NCBI RefSeq assembly: GCF_004798905.1
Contig: NZ_SDMO01000001.1
Coordinates: forward strand, 1-64,000
Direction of reading: 5' to 3'
DNA from: Halomonas borealis
Lineage (GTDB): Bacteria; Pseudomonadota; Gammaproteobacteria; Pseudomonadales; Halomonadaceae
DNA: 64,000 nucleotides
Shown: positions 36,923 through 46,233 of the stretch, piece by piece
How positions within the stretch are numbered: position 1 is the first letter of the stretch
How the letters are laid out: every line of letters begins with the position of its first letter
The notes under the pieces: generated by a model
Databases searched by the model: none
Told to the model about the DNA's origin: nothing
Seen by the model: only the letters and a program-made list of their open reading frames with translations
Translations under genes and position numbers: made by a program

Positions 36923-36963
36923 ACGCCCGGCGAGGCTCGCAAGACGAGCGTCGCCGGGCGTTT
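36923..36963 (+). terminator. Terminator after the large regulator
   Basis: An 11-base stem ACGCCCGGCGA / TCGCCGGGCGT, with an inner pairing GCTCG / CGAGC, followed by TTTG. It lies 28 bases after the regulator stop; the convergent ykgJ-like gene ends at 37017 and may use it in reverse. Confidence 0.75.
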
Positions 36964-37016
36964 GTCATGCACTGGCGGGTGGAGGCGGTATCGGGCGAGG
37001 CTCGAGCGAGGCGCGC

Positions 37017-37286
37017 TCAGGTCGTCACCTCCAGGGCGGCGATGCGCGCCAGCGCCTGGTCGCGGTGTTCGCCGCACAGCTCGCGATCGAAGTCGAAGCG
37101 AGCGCAGACCGCCGGTCGTTCAGGCTGACCGAACAGCCGGCACAGGTTGTCGTCGTCGAGCTGGGCGCAGCGCATGCCCGCGGGCTTGCCGTCCGGCATG
37201 CCGGGAATCGGCGAGCTGATCGATGGTGCGATGCAGCAGGCGCCACAGCCCGGGCGGCAGCCGTCGACTGGGTCGGGCACGCTCAT
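37017..37286 (-). CDS. YkgJ-family cysteine-cluster protein
   Basis: An 89-residue protein with the YkgJ/UPF0153 pattern CRPGCGACC near residues 10-18 and later cysteines in RCAQL, NLCRLF, AVCARF and ELCGEH, expected to bind zinc or iron. No reaction is known. Its ATG overlaps the stop of the queD-like gene (ATGA), so it is translationally coupled to the queuosine genes. Confidence 0.88.
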   Translation of the reverse strand: MSVPDPVDGCRPGCGACCIAPSISSPIPGMPDGKPAGMRCAQLDDDNLCRLFGQPERPAVCARFDFDRELCGEHRDQALARIAALEVTT

Positions 37287-38128
37287 GGGCGTGCCTCCGC
37301 CAGCGCTCCCTTATCGATGCCCTCGAAGGCCTGGACGCGTGTGGTGCGGCCGGTCTCGCCGGCGATCTCGCCGGCCAGCCAGGCGGCGATGTGTTCCACC
37401 GTGGTCGGCGTAGGAAGCGTCATGCAGCGCTCTCTCGGCAGGGTCAGGCTGAAGCGGCCCTGTTCGGCGGTGTAGCGGCTGGTCAGGCGGCCCGCGAAGG
37501 TCGCGTCGAGGCCTTCGCTGACGTCGGCCTCGTCGACCAGATAACGATCCGCCAGCCGTGAGGCCCAGTCGGCCTCGAGCGCAGGACACCGCTCGCCACC
37601 CTGCCAGATGTGCAGGCGTGAGCGGTGCCCATGGGCGATGCGCTGACAGTTGCCGGCGTGGCGCTTGAGGCCGTGGCTATAGGTGTAGCCGGGGCCGTCG
37701 ATGGGCTCGTCGGCGAGCGTCAGACGGATCGCCTCGACCCGGGGCGGCGGTTGGCGAGTGAGGGTGGCGGACAGGTGCTCGGCCAGTCGTTCGGCGGTGA
37801 TGGCCGGCCAGGGCAGCAGCGTGAAGGCGTGGCGCGGACCGCGGACCTCGAACGGATAGGGCGCCTCGGCGCGCACGCAGAGCCCTTCCGCGGCATCGTG
37901 CACGCTGATGCCGGGCGCCTGGGTGGGCACCAGCAGGGTGTGGTCGGGTCCCTGATCGATCCGCGACTTGATCCACGGCTTGACCTCGCCGAAGTCGAAC
38001 AGCATGCCATCCTCGCCGAGTGGGCCATCGAGTTCGGCGTCGACGCGCCAGCTGGCGCCGATCAGCCCACGTTCGGGGCACCATAGCGAGGCATCCAGAT
38101 GGGTGAGGCGGTTAACGAACAGCGTCAT
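37283..38128 (-). CDS. queD: 6-carboxytetrahydropterin synthase family protein, double-length QueD-like
   Basis: A 281-residue protein, over twice the length of E. coli QueD (121). It looks like two PTPS/T-fold halves. Half one (1-125) keeps DFGEVK (45-50) and DHTLL (62-66), but the zinc HGH is replaced by LIGAS. Half two (about 140-270) has the catalytic-type cysteine and zinc motif C161 and HGH at 166-168, and PTTVEHIAAWL near 251-261. One composite active site per chain is plausible. Context with queE and queC supports a role in queuosine precursor synthesis. ATG at 38128 overlaps the queE stop. Confidence 0.82.
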   Translation of the reverse strand: MTLFVNRLTHLDASLWCPERGLIGASWRVDAELDGPLGEDGMLFDFGEVKPWIKSRIDQGPDHTLLVPTQAPGISVHDAAEGLCVRAEAPYPFEVRGPRHAFTLLPWPAITAERLAEHLSATLTRQPPPRVEAIRLTLADEPIDGPGYTYSHGLKRHAGNCQRIAHGHRSRLHIWQGGERCPALEADWASRLADRYLVDEADVSEGLDATFAGRLTSRYTAEQGRFSLTLPRERCMTLPTPTTVEHIAAWLAGEIAGETGRTTRVQAFEGIDKGALAEARP

Positions 38129-38769
38129 CAGTCGATCCCGGTGATCTTGTGGGTCTGCAGCGAGAGGCGCCACTCGGGGTGGTTCAGGCAGTAGGCCACG
38201 GTGTCGGCCATGGTGTCGTCGCCGCCCAGCGGCGCGCTGTCCATCGGCTGCAGGAAGAAGTGGGGGAAGTCCAGCGCGGTGAAGCGTTCGGGCGGCGCGT
38301 CGTGTTGCGGATAGACGAGCTTGAGCTCGTCGCCGCGGGTCTGCACCAGGACCGTGTCGCCCTTGGGGCTAACGCACAGCCAGTCGATGCCCGGCGGCGC
38401 CGGCAGGGTGCCGTTGCTCTCCACGGCGACGTCGAAGCCGCGTTCATGCATGGCCTCGATCAGTGCCTCGTCGAGCTGCAGCAGCGGCTCGCCGCCGGTG
38501 AAGATCACCTGGGGCGTGGCGCTACCCGGGGCATCGGGCCACAGCGCGGTCAGGTGGTCGGCCAAGGACGCGGCCTCGGCGAAGCGTCCGCCATGCTGGC
38601 CGTCGGTGCCGCGGATGTCGGTATCGCAGAAGCGGCAGGCCGCGGTGGCGCGATCGGCCTCGCGACCGGACCACAGGTTGCAGCCACTGAAACGGCAGAA
38701 CACGCTGGCGCGCCCGACCTGGGCCCCTTCGCCCTGCAGCGAATAGAAGGCCTCCTTGACGCTATACAT
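38128..38769 (-). CDS. queE: 7-carboxy-7-deazaguanine synthase (radical SAM)
   Basis: A 213-residue radical-SAM enzyme converting 6-carboxytetrahydropterin to 7-carboxy-7-deazaguanine. The iron-sulfur cysteines are arranged CX14CX2C ([19 protein letters not shown]), the variant known from Burkholderia QueE, not the classical CX3CX2C. TGGEPLLQ binds SAM. Start ATG 38769 ([15 protein letters not shown]) matches the family; it overlaps the queC end by eight bases. Confidence 0.93.
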   Translation of the reverse strand: MYSVKEAFYSLQGEGAQVGRASVFCRFSGCNLWSGREADRATAACRFCDTDIRGTDGQHGGRFAEAASLADHLTALWPDAPGSATPQVIFTGGEPLLQLDEALIEAMHERGFDVAVESNGTLPAPPGIDWLCVSPKGDTVLVQTRGDELKLVYPQHDAPPERFTALDFPHFFLQPMDSAPLGGDDTMADTVAYCLNHPEWRLSLQTHKITGID

Positions 38770-39481
38770 CGGTGGTGTCCTCGGGCGGCTGAGTGTCGGC
38801 GGCGGGCCGCTGTGCATAGCTCAGGGGATCGACGGCATCATTGGCCGCGAAGGCCGCCAGCCGCTCGCGGCAGCTGCCGCAACGGCCACAGGCAAGCGCC
38901 TCGCCGCGGTAGCAGGTCCAGGTGTTGGCGTAGTCGAGCCCCATGGCCAGGCCGTCGGCGAGGATCGCCTCCTTGCCCGCGCGCAGGTAGGGGGCATGCA
39001 GGGTCACCGGCTCGAAGTTGGCGATGCCGGCCACCTCATTCATGGCCTCGACGAACTCGGGGCGGCAGTCCGGATAGAGCATGTGATCGCCGCCATGGGC
39101 GCCGTAGTCGACGCGGTCGGCACCGATGTTGACCGCCTTGGCGATGGCCAGCGACAGCAGCACCATGTTGCGATTGGGGACCACGGTGGCCTTGAGGTTC
39201 TGCTCGGCGTACTCGGCGTCGGGTAGCTCGCGTCCCGTGTCGGTCAGCGCCGAGGCATCGATCAGGCCATGGATGGCGGTGATGTCGACCACCTGGTGGG
39301 GCACGCCGAGGTCGTGACAGACCTCGCGGGCGGCCTCGAGCTCTCGGGCATGGCGCTGGCCGTAGTCGAAGGACAGGGCGTGGACGTCACGGCCCTCGCG
39401 CAGGGCGCGGTGGAGCACGGTGAAGGAGTCCATGCCACCGGAGTAGATCACGACGGTGGCCGGTGCGGGGGATGCTGACAT
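38762..39481 (-). CDS. queC: 7-cyano-7-deazaguanine synthase
   Basis: A 239-residue PP-loop ATPase making preQ0 from 7-carboxy-7-deazaguanine. The PP-loop [10 protein letters not shown] is at about 14-23, and four zinc cysteines occur in [19 protein letters not shown] (about 196-214). Start ATG 39481 with AGGA upstream. First gene of queC-queE-queD-ykgJ. I see no preQ1 riboswitch in its leader, only a short hairpin. Confidence 0.95.
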   Translation of the reverse strand: MSASPAPATVVIYSGGMDSFTVLHRALREGRDVHALSFDYGQRHARELEAAREVCHDLGVPHQVVDITAIHGLIDASALTDTGRELPDAEYAEQNLKATVVPNRNMVLLSLAIAKAVNIGADRVDYGAHGGDHMLYPDCRPEFVEAMNEVAGIANFEPVTLHAPYLRAGKEAILADGLAMGLDYANTWTCYRGEALACGRCGSCRERLAAFAANDAVDPLSYAQRPAADTQPPEDTTDV

Positions 39482-39562
39482 GGGGATCCTATGGGCGGAG
39501 AATTTGTCTGTTCGTCGCGTGCGACGAAACCTTGGCCGGGGTCCGGTCCGGCAGGGGCGCAC

Positions 39563-39592
39563 AGTGTACGTGACCGATGGGACAGGCGCCAA
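39563..39592 (-). promoter_or_regulatory. Putative promoter of the queC operon
   Basis: TTGGCG (39587-39592), an 18-base spacer and TACACT (39563-39568). Start expected near 39556, leaving a 75-base leader. Confidence 0.45.
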
Positions 39593-39672
39593 GCTCGCCA
39601 CGGGGTGGACAGAACCCGGGGCTTCGGGGAAGCTGGGAGTCACCCCCAAGGCCTCCAGCACAAGGAATCGGC

Positions 39673-40083
39673 ATGGCCACCATCGAACATCGCGCCACCC
39701 TCGAGGCGCCCCCCGAGCGCGTCTTCGCCCTGCTCGAGCGAGTCGAGGACTTCGTCGACTATTCGGACCTGATCGAGCGCATCGAGCCGCTGGGGGAGGG
39801 GCGCTACCGCTGGCACGTGAAGGCGGTGCGCATGGACTGGACCTTCGAGGTGGCGATCACCGAGCGTCGTGCGCCCGAGGCGCTGGCCTGGGAGTCCCTC
39901 AGCGGCGTGCAGAACCGCGGCCGCTATCGGCTGACGCCGGTGCCGGAAGGCACCGAGGTCGAGCTGACCCTGGAATACGAGATTCAGAGCCGGTTGGTCG
40001 ACAAGGCGGTCAAGCGGGCGGTGACGCCGCTGGTCAATCGAGTCAGTCAGCAGATCCTGGATCGCGTCGCCGCCAGGCTATAG
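39673..40083 (+). CDS. SRPBCC-superfamily protein (polyketide cyclase/START-like)
   Basis: A 136-residue single-domain protein with the helix-grip pattern of SRPBCC proteins: opening [25 protein letters not shown], central beta strands, long C-terminal helix. It resembles the RatA/COG5637 class but lacks clear RatA identity, so no function is assigned. Start ATG 39673 with AAGGA seven bases before. Divergent from queC. Confidence 0.85.
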   Translation: MATIEHRATLEAPPERVFALLERVEDFVDYSDLIERIEPLGEGRYRWHVKAVRMDWTFEVAITERRAPEALAWESLSGVQNRGRYRLTPVPEGTEVELTLEYEIQSRLVDKAVKRAVTPLVNRVSQQILDRVAARL

Positions 40084-40113
40084 CCCCGCAGCACAGCGTG
40101 TGCTGCCGGGGCT
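40082..40113 (+). terminator. Hairpin after the SRPBCC gene
   Basis: A 14-pair stem (AGCCCCG-CAGCACA with TGTGCTG-CGGGGCT, one bulged C) overlapping the stop codon. Little T follows. The rest of the convergent gap to 40314 holds smaller hairpins such as GCTAAA / TTTAGC and a seven-base ATTCACG / CGTGAAT repeat, but no gene. Confidence 0.55.
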
Positions 40114-40314
40114 GCCTAAGCTTTGTCTGACAAGTCGGCGGGCGAAGGATCGGGCAAGGCCCGTCCCCCTGCGGAGCTGCACACCTCCCACCCTGATGTG
40201 GGTTCCAAGGCAAGGATCGGCGAATAATCGGCATTCACGAGCGCTAAACGAGCATTTTTAGCCGACTGTCGACGCCGTATCGACGAGCGTGAATACCCTT
40301 CCGGCCGCCTGGCC

Positions 40315-40551
40315 TCAGCCCTTGCGCAGCGAGGCGTCCAGATGGTCGACCACCTCGGCCCAGTCGGCGTCGGCGTCGAGGGCCTCGCGCAGGAAGGCCG
40401 ACTGGCCTTCGTTCCAGCAGGCCGCATCGGCCAGCTCCACCCCTTCGGGAAGCGGGGCGTGGCGCTCGATGAAACGCCGGATGGCCTCGGGGTCCGAGGC
40501 CAGGCCGAGCTGTTCGAAGAGTTCGCTGAAGGGATGGTCGGGATGTTCCAT
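40315..40551 (-). CDS. DUF2789 protein
   Basis: A 78-residue acidic helical protein matching DUF2789 (FSELFEQLGLASDPEAIRRFI, HAPLPEGVELADA). Function unknown; common as a lone small gene in Pseudomonas and Halomonas. ATG 40551 has AGGTG six bases before; a GTG at 40560 would add three residues. Confidence 0.82.
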   Translation of the reverse strand: MEHPDHPFSELFEQLGLASDPEAIRRFIERHAPLPEGVELADAACWNEGQSAFLREALDADADWAEVVDHLDASLRKG

Positions 40552-40679
40552 GGCGTGCACCTGTAGCGGGAAGCGTGTGCCTTCACTCTAGCCGCCCGCG
40601 CGCCCTCGCGGCGGCAGGGCGGCCAGGGTGTCTTCAACGCTCGGCTTCGATGAACCCAGCAGAGTCCAGCCCCACTCGT

Positions 40680-41732
40680 TCAGGGCGCGGTGCGCTCGCC
40701 GACCAGTGGGGTCAGGAAGCGCCGTCGGCGTTCCTCGTCCGGCAGCGGCTGGGCCAGCAGGTGGATCAGCTTGGTCACGGCTGCCTCGGGAGTCATGTCG
40801 TCACCGGACAGCACGCCGGCATCGCTCAGCGCCTGGCCGGCGGCGTAGGTGCCGATGGCCGCCGCGCCGTGCGGGCATTGGCTGATGGCGGCGAGCAGCT
40901 TGCCTTCACCGCAGGCCTGGGCCAGCACGCCTGCCAGGCGCGGGTCGTCTGGCAGGTTGCCGCCGCCCCATACCTCCAGCAGCGCCCCCTTGACGCGATC
41001 GTCCAGCAGCCAGGCCTCGAGCTGCCAGGCCGCGAGCCCCGGCCATAGTACGATGCGGGGCACCGCTCCTGCGGCGAGCGGCGTGTAGTCGAGCAGCTCG
41101 AAGCGCGGGGCGCCGCGCTGGTGGTGTTGCAGGCCCTGCTCGGGGTAGAGCACCGCTTCGTCCTCTACCCAGTCGCCGAGCGGTGGATGATTGGGGCTCG
41201 TGAAGGCATCGGCCTCGTGGGTTTGCCACTTGCGGCTGCGCACGCCCCGTAGCAGGCGGCCGGCGAAGCCGATCGCCACCTCCTGCAAGCGCGGCTCGGC
41301 GGCGAAGCGTAGCGCCGCCTCGACGTTGGCCAGCGCGTCGCTGCCGGGCGCCTCCAGGGGTTGCATCGCGCCGGTGAGCACGACCGGGCGGTCCAGCCCC
41401 TGCAGCTGGTAAGCCAGGCTGGCGGCGGTCCAGGCCAGGGTGTCGGTGCCATGGATCACCACAATGCCGGCGGCCTCGCTGTAGTGCTTGGCGATCAGCT
41501 CGGCGAGACGCTGCCAGTCGAGCGGGGTGGCGGCGCTGGAATCGATGGGCGTGGGGGTGGCGATGACCCGGAAATCGGCAAGCTCGGCCCGACGAGCCGG
41601 CGGCAGGGACGCCAGGGCACGGCGCAGGCGCGGTTCGATGTCGTGGCCGGGAACGAGCCCGTCAGGGCTTTCCACCATGCCCAGGGTGCCGCCGGTGTAG
41701 ATCACCAGCAGCGAGGAAGCGGATGACGTCAT
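40680..41732 (-). CDS. ansA: Type I (cytoplasmic) L-asparaginase
   Basis: A 350-residue enzyme hydrolysing asparagine to aspartate and ammonia. The two catalytic triad regions are present: YTGGTLGM (about 12-19) with the nucleophilic threonine, and IHGTDTLAW (about 91-99). No signal peptide, so the cytoplasmic type I. ATG 41732 matches the family start; the longer frame to 41828 is a shadow. It follows the MFS gene by 64 bases. Confidence 0.93.
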   Translation of the reverse strand: MTSSASSLLVIYTGGTLGMVESPDGLVPGHDIEPRLRRALASLPPARRAELADFRVIATPTPIDSSAATPLDWQRLAELIAKHYSEAAGIVVIHGTDTLAWTAASLAYQLQGLDRPVVLTGAMQPLEAPGSDALANVEAALRFAAEPRLQEVAIGFAGRLLRGVRSRKWQTHEADAFTSPNHPPLGDWVEDEAVLYPEQGLQHHQRGAPRFELLDYTPLAAGAVPRIVLWPGLAAWQLEAWLLDDRVKGALLEVWGGGNLPDDPRLAGVLAQACGEGKLLAAISQCPHGAAAIGTYAAGQALSDAGVLSGDDMTPEAAVTKLIHLLAQPLPDEERRRRFLTPLVGERTAP

Positions 41733-41796
41733 GGGGGCTCCAGTCAGAAGATGCAAGCCATGATAAGGCGCCGGCTGAAGGGACGGCGGCGTGGGA

Positions 41797-43020
41797 TCAG
41801 CGCACGATGAGGCGATCGTGTTCGTCACGGGTCAGGCGTCGATTGCGGCCGGCCAGCAGGGCGAAGCCGGTGGCGACGGCGGTGATGGCCACCAGCGCGA
41901 GGCTGATGGCGGCCAGCCCGAGGTCGAGTTCCAGCATCACGCCGACGCCTAGCGGCCCCAGCGCGGCCAGGGTGTAGCCCATGCCCTGTACCATGCTCGA
42001 GAGCTTGCCGGCCAGGCGTGCGTCGGCGGTGCGCAGCACGATCAACGACAGCGCCAGGCTGAAGCCGCCGCCCTGGCCGAAGCCCAGCAGCGCCACGCCG
42101 TACCAGCGCCACTCGATCGGCCCCATCAGCAGTATCCACAGGCCGCCGCCGATCATGCCGAGCACCAGCAGCAGGGCGGGGCGCTGATCGCGCCCCAGCC
42201 GGGCCAGCCAGGGGGCGGACAGGGCCGCCCCGAGTTGCAGCATCACCGAGCCGCCGGTCATCCAGCCGGCCTCGACCTCGTCGTAGCCGCGTTCCACCAG
42301 CAGGGTCGGCAGCCAGCCGAAGACGATATAGGCCAGCGAGGATTGGCAGCCCATGTAGAGGGTCACCTGCCAGGCCAGCGGTTGACGCAGTAGCGCGCGG
42401 GTGTCACCGCGGCGGGGCACCGCCGGTGGGCGACCGGGTGGGGCCGGCATCAGCGTCTGCCAGGCGATCAGGCCGATCACGGCCAGTGCCGCCCAGCTGG
42501 TCAGCGCCGTGGCCCAGCCTCCTAACACCTCGGCCAGCGGGATGCTGAGTCCGGCGCCGAGGGCGCCCCCCAGACACAGGGCCATGGTGTAGACGCCGGT
42601 CATCAGGTCGGCGCTGTCGGGTAACTCGCGCTTGACCAGCGCGGGCAGCAGGGTCCCGGCGATGCCGATACCGGCACCGACCAGCAGGGTCCCGGCGAAC
42701 AGCCAGATGGGCGCGGCCAGGCCGCGCAGGCCGAGGCCTGTGGCCAGCACCAGTAGCGCCAGTGACAAGGTGCGCTCGGGGCCCAGGCGCCGCGACAACC
42801 AGGGTGCGGAGGGGGCGAAGAGCCCCAGGCAGAGCACGGGCAGGGTGGTCAGGGCGCCGATCGCCAGCATCGGCAGGCCACTGTCGTCCTCGATGCGGGG
42901 CAACAGTGGGGCCAGCGATGACAGGGCCGGGCGCAGGTTGAGGCCGACCAGGATCATCAGGGCAATGAACACCCCGGGCGCTGGGGAGGTGCGGCGTGCG
43001 CCGCGGTCAGTCGTGGTCAT
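41797..43020 (-). CDS. MFS transporter, CynX/NimT family
   Basis: A 407-residue inner-membrane carrier with 12 predicted spans and a central cytoplasmic loop (about 195-215). The opening ILVGLNLRPALSSLAPLLP is the hallmark of the CynX/NimT (cyanate/2-nitroimidazole) subfamily. Substrate unknown. Seven bases after the gene at 43028 and co-directional with two unknown genes, suggesting a three-gene operon. Confidence 0.88.
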   Translation of the reverse strand: MTTTDRGARRTSPAPGVFIALMILVGLNLRPALSSLAPLLPRIEDDSGLPMLAIGALTTLPVLCLGLFAPSAPWLSRRLGPERTLSLALLVLATGLGLRGLAAPIWLFAGTLLVGAGIGIAGTLLPALVKRELPDSADLMTGVYTMALCLGGALGAGLSIPLAEVLGGWATALTSWAALAVIGLIAWQTLMPAPPGRPPAVPRRGDTRALLRQPLAWQVTLYMGCQSSLAYIVFGWLPTLLVERGYDEVEAGWMTGGSVMLQLGAALSAPWLARLGRDQRPALLLVLGMIGGGLWILLMGPIEWRWYGVALLGFGQGGGFSLALSLIVLRTADARLAGKLSSMVQGMGYTLAALGPLGVGVMLELDLGLAAISLALVAITAVATGFALLAGRNRRLTRDEHDRLIVR

Positions 43021-43027
43021 ACGGGTC

Positions 43028-43567
43028 TTATTTATCGGGTGGCGTCCCGCCGATGCGACGGCGCCAGCGTTGCGCGAATGCGGCCTCGCCCTCGAGGTCG
43101 TCGGCGGCGCCGAATTGTAGATGCGGCGATGTGGCCCGAGGCTCGCTCTCGGCGCGCCGGCGAATGTCGCTGACGTCCTCGCTGCTGACCCATCCGCTTT
43201 CGCCGTGAGGCATGGGGTCGGCCACCAGTGGTCCGGTATAGGTCCAGCAACGCTGGGGAACGCGGGATACCCGCCAGCTCCGGCCCTGCCAGTGAGCAAG
43301 GCCGGAGGCGTCGAGATGGAAGGCGTCGCCCGGCAGGAGGGCGACAAACAGTCGGGCGTTGAGCATGAAACCGTTGTCGAGCATTTCCACCGCGCCATGG
43401 TACTCGCCCCGTGAAAGGGCCGTGAGCACGCCATGGCTTGCTCGCTGGCCGTCGGGAGAGACATGGCCCTCGCCACACAGGTGCAGCAGGTCGGCGTCGA
43501 TCTGCTTGATGACCCAAACCCGAATCGGGGGCTTGCCGAACAGCGACTTCCACTTGCTCTTCCACAT
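43028..43567 (-). CDS. Unknown protein (179 residues)
   Basis: Not recognised. No signal peptide or membrane span; tryptophan- and histidine-rich (basic opening MWKSKWKSLFGKPP), predicted mainly beta in the middle (VWVIKQ, ARLFVALLPGDAF), with a charged, disordered C-terminus ending IGGTPPDK. Starts three bases after the preceding unknown gene, and ends seven bases before the MFS gene, so the three are very likely co-transcribed. Confidence 0.75.
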   Translation of the reverse strand: MWKSKWKSLFGKPPIRVWVIKQIDADLLHLCGEGHVSPDGQRASHGVLTALSRGEYHGAVEMLDNGFMLNARLFVALLPGDAFHLDASGLAHWQGRSWRVSRVPQRCWTYTGPLVADPMPHGESGWVSSEDVSDIRRRAESEPRATSPHLQFGAADDLEGEAAFAQRWRRRIGGTPPDK

Positions 43568-43570
43568 GGC

Positions 43571-44074
43571 TCAGCTCATATGTTGGCGCAGATCGCCTCG
43601 CACGCTGTCGATCAGGGTGATGAAGTGACTGTCGCCCGACGCGTCGATGCGGTCGACCCGGGCCATGCTGGCCAGGCCGCGATCGACCAGTAGCTGGTCG
43701 AAGATCTCCAGCGTCATCGATTCCGAGCCGGCCTCGGCCGGGGGCAGCGCGCCGTCGGCCAGGGTGAAACTGGGCAGCAGGGTGGCGCGCACTCGGGTGG
43801 CACCGCCCTCGGCGAGCACCCGACGCACGAACAGCCAGCCCTCGCAGGCCAGCCGCTCGCCGGTGTCGAGCTCGCGCAGGAACAGGGTCCGATAGCAGGC
43901 CGCCTGGGTGGCGGCCTTGTCGGCCATGCTGCGGTAGGCCTCGGTGGTGCGTTGTGCGGAGACGCCGGCGGATTCCAGTTGTTGCCAGGCCGCACGGTGT
44001 TCGCGTTCGAGTTGGGCCTGGCGCTGGAAACGCTGCCAGCGGTGGTAGTCGTGGATCAGCTCTCGCGTGTCCAT
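43571..44074 (-). CDS. Unknown protein (167 residues)
   Basis: Not recognised. An N-terminal half rich in Arg, Gln and Ala (HRWQRFQRQAQLEREHRAAW) is predicted to be long helix, possibly coiled coil; the C-terminal half is mixed. No signal peptide. AAGG lies six bases before ATG 44074, so I prefer it to ATG 44080. First gene of the set leading to the MFS carrier. Confidence 0.75.
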   Translation of the reverse strand: MDTRELIHDYHRWQRFQRQAQLEREHRAAWQQLESAGVSAQRTTEAYRSMADKAATQAACYRTLFLRELDTGERLACEGWLFVRRVLAEGGATRVRATLLPSFTLADGALPPAEAGSESMTLEIFDQLLVDRGLASMARVDRIDASGDSHFITLIDSVRGDLRQHMS

Positions 44075-44132
44075 GGGCATCCTTGCAGGAGTCGTGTCAT
44101 CCGATCATGCCATACAGTCGCATTGCCGAATA

Positions 44133-45470
44133 TTAATTGCCAGTGCGCTGGCGATCCTGGCCGCCGCGGCGACGGCGACGACGCCCCGGCGCCTGGCCGT
44201 CGCGACCGCCGTTGCCGTTGCCAGCGTTACGCTGGCCGCCACCATTACCGCCGCCCGCGTTGCGGGAATTGCCGCGTTGGTTGCCGCCGCGCCCCCGGTT
44301 GCCACGGCCGTTCTCGATCGGCTCGGGTTTGGCATTGGGGTCAGGCTCGAAGCCGGGTTCGATACGCTTCTCGAGGTCGCGCTTGATCAACCGCTCGATG
44401 CCCTTGAGCAGGCCGTGTTCGTCGACGCATACCAACGACACCGCCTGACCTTCGCTACCGGCGCGGCCGGTGCGGCCGATGCGGTGCACGTAGTCCTCGG
44501 CGACGTTGGGCAGCTCGAAGTTGACCACGTGGGGCAGTTCGCTGATATCGAGGCCACGGGCGGCGATGTCGGTGGCCACCAGTACCTGCAGGCTGCCGTC
44601 CTTGAAGGCCGCCAGCGCGCGGGTACGGGCCGACTGGCTCTTGTTGCCGTGGATCGCCATCGACGGGATGTCCTGCTTGGACAGCTGTTCGGCAAGGCGG
44701 TTGGCACCATGCTTGGTGCGGGTGAACACCAGCACCTGATACCACTGATGCTGGGTGATCAGATGGGCCAGCAGGTCGCGCTTCTTCTCGCGGTCGACGC
44801 GGTAGATGGCCTGGTCGACGGTCTCGGCGGTGGTGTTGCGGCGAGCCACCTCGATCAGCGTCGGCTCGTCGAGCAGCTTGTTCGCCAGCGTCTGGATTTC
44901 CTTGGAGAAGGTCGCCGAGAACAGCAGGTTCTGGCGGCTGTCGGGGAGCAGCTTCAGGACCTTCTTGATGTCATGGATGAAGCCCATGTCGAGCATGCGG
45001 TCGGCTTCGTCGAGCACCAGGATCTCGACGCTGGAGAGGTCGACGTGGCCTTGCTGTTGCAGGTCGAGCAGGCGCCCGGGTGTGGCCACCAGGATGTCGA
45101 GGCCGGGGCGGAGGGCGTCTACCTGAGGCTGCTGGCCGACGCCACCGAAGATCACGTGGGAGGTCAGCGATAGATGACGGCCGTAGTCGCGGACGCTTTC
45201 GCCCACCTGAGCGGCCAGTTCGCGGGTCGGCGTCAGCACCAGGGCGCGCACGCTCCGCTTGGCCGGCCGACGACCGTCCTTGAGGCGTTGCAGCATGGGC
45301 AGGGTGAAGCCGGCGGTCTTACCGGTGCCGGTCTGGGCGCTGCCCAGCAGGTCACCGCCGTCGAGGACGGCGGGGATGGCCTGGCTCTGGATCGGTGTCG
45401 GGGTGGTGTAACCCTGGGCGTCGGTGGCGCGCAGTAACTCGGGGCACAGGCCAAGATCGGAAAAGGTCAT
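44133..45470 (-). CDS. rhlE: DEAD-box ATP-dependent RNA helicase, RhlE type
   Basis: A 445-residue helicase with all motifs: Q motif, AQTGTGKT (I), PTRELA (Ia), DEAD (II), SAT (III), and [10 protein letters not shown] (VI). After about 385 comes a low-complexity basic tail of GRGNRGRGG / GGGNGGGQ / GRRRRRRGG type, probably the RNA-binding element. Roles in ribosome assembly or RNA decay are family knowledge. Start ATG 45470 ([14 protein letters not shown]) fits RhlE; the longer frame does not. Confidence 0.93.
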   Translation of the reverse strand: MTFSDLGLCPELLRATDAQGYTTPTPIQSQAIPAVLDGGDLLGSAQTGTGKTAGFTLPMLQRLKDGRRPAKRSVRALVLTPTRELAAQVGESVRDYGRHLSLTSHVIFGGVGQQPQVDALRPGLDILVATPGRLLDLQQQGHVDLSSVEILVLDEADRMLDMGFIHDIKKVLKLLPDSRQNLLFSATFSKEIQTLANKLLDEPTLIEVARRNTTAETVDQAIYRVDREKKRDLLAHLITQHQWYQVLVFTRTKHGANRLAEQLSKQDIPSMAIHGNKSQSARTRALAAFKDGSLQVLVATDIAARGLDISELPHVVNFELPNVAEDYVHRIGRTGRAGSEGQAVSLVCVDEHGLLKGIERLIKRDLEKRIEPGFEPDPNAKPEPIENGRGNRGRGGNQRGNSRNAGGGNGGGQRNAGNGNGGRDGQAPGRRRRRRGGQDRQRTGN

Positions 45471-45627
45471 GCAGTCTCCGCGGCAACGCCCCGCCTCGAC
45501 CCATCGCACAATGCGGCCGGATCGAGGCAGAGCGTGGAAATGAGGTGAATCGCGGCGGCGGGTGCGACCGCGAGAGGCGCGTATTATGCCATAGCGCCGG
45601 GGAAGGCGCAGCCAACCGTATATGGCG

Positions 45628-46233
45628 TCAGGGCGTTACGCCTTGCCGGTGTCGTTCTACCGCCGCCGCGATCTCTTCGGCGGCGGTGTCCCAGCTGCGG
45701 CCGAGGGCCCGCACCAAGGCAGGGTAGCCGTCCTCGGCGAGGGGAGTGGCGGCGCGAAACGTCGCGGCGCCGAGCAGCGCCTTATCGGCGTCGAGCAGCT
45801 GCCAGCGGCCGGCGGCCAGCGCCTGGCCGTCGGGTCGGCCCTGGAAGCGTTCCACGCTGACGCGCAGTTGCAGCGGATCGGTCGCGGCGTCCGCCTCGGT
45901 GTCGAGCCGTACCCGGGTGTCGGGCAGGTCGGCGGCCAGACGCTCACGCAGGCCGCGTTCGAGCTGGCGGCCCAACGGCTCCGCCCAGCGGTGGCCGTCG
46001 GCCTCGCGTAGGGTGATGTCGTCGAGTTGCACGACGATGCCTTCGGTGTCCAAGAGCGGAGCCAGGCGCAGCGGGCGTAGCACCAGCACATGGTTGGCAT
46101 CGACGCCGGCTTGGCCGGCGGCCGGGGCGGCCGGCTCGGGCAGGGCATAACGGGTCGCCGGCGTGCCGCCCAGGGCGCAGCCGGTGAGCCAGAGCAGGGC
46201 CAGGAGCGGCAGCAGCGGGCGCGGCGAGATCAT
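45628..46233 (-). CDS. pqiC: PqiC outer-membrane lipoprotein (ABC-type transport auxiliary)
   Basis: A 201-residue lipoprotein with a signal peptide and lipobox LTGC (lipidated Cys19). The DUF330/PqiC domain follows. It anchors the PqiB tube at the outer membrane in lipid transport (E. coli knowledge). Its ATG overlaps the pqiB stop by four bases. Confidence 0.9.
   Translation of the reverse strand: MISPRPLLPLLALLWLTGCALGGTPATRYALPEPAAPAAGQAGVDANHVLVLRPLRLAPLLDTEGIVVQLDDITLREADGHRWAEPLGRQLERGLRERLAADLPDTRVRLDTEADAATDPLQLRVSVERFQGRPDGQALAAGRWQLLDADKALLGAATFRAATPLAEDGYPALVRALGRSWDTAAEEIAAAVERHRQGVTP

Noticed and set aside
39482..39562. preQ1 riboswitch in the queC leader
   Set aside because: Only a GTTTCGTCGC / GCGACGAAC hairpin is present; the A-rich tail and pseudoknot blocks of preQ1 aptamers are missing.
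40084..40314. attC-like or insertion-element ends suggested by ATTCACG / CGTGAAT and GCTAAA / TTTAGC repeats
   Set aside because: Arms are short and imperfect, there is no integrase or transposase nearby, and the site lies between two convergent gene ends where hairpins are expected.
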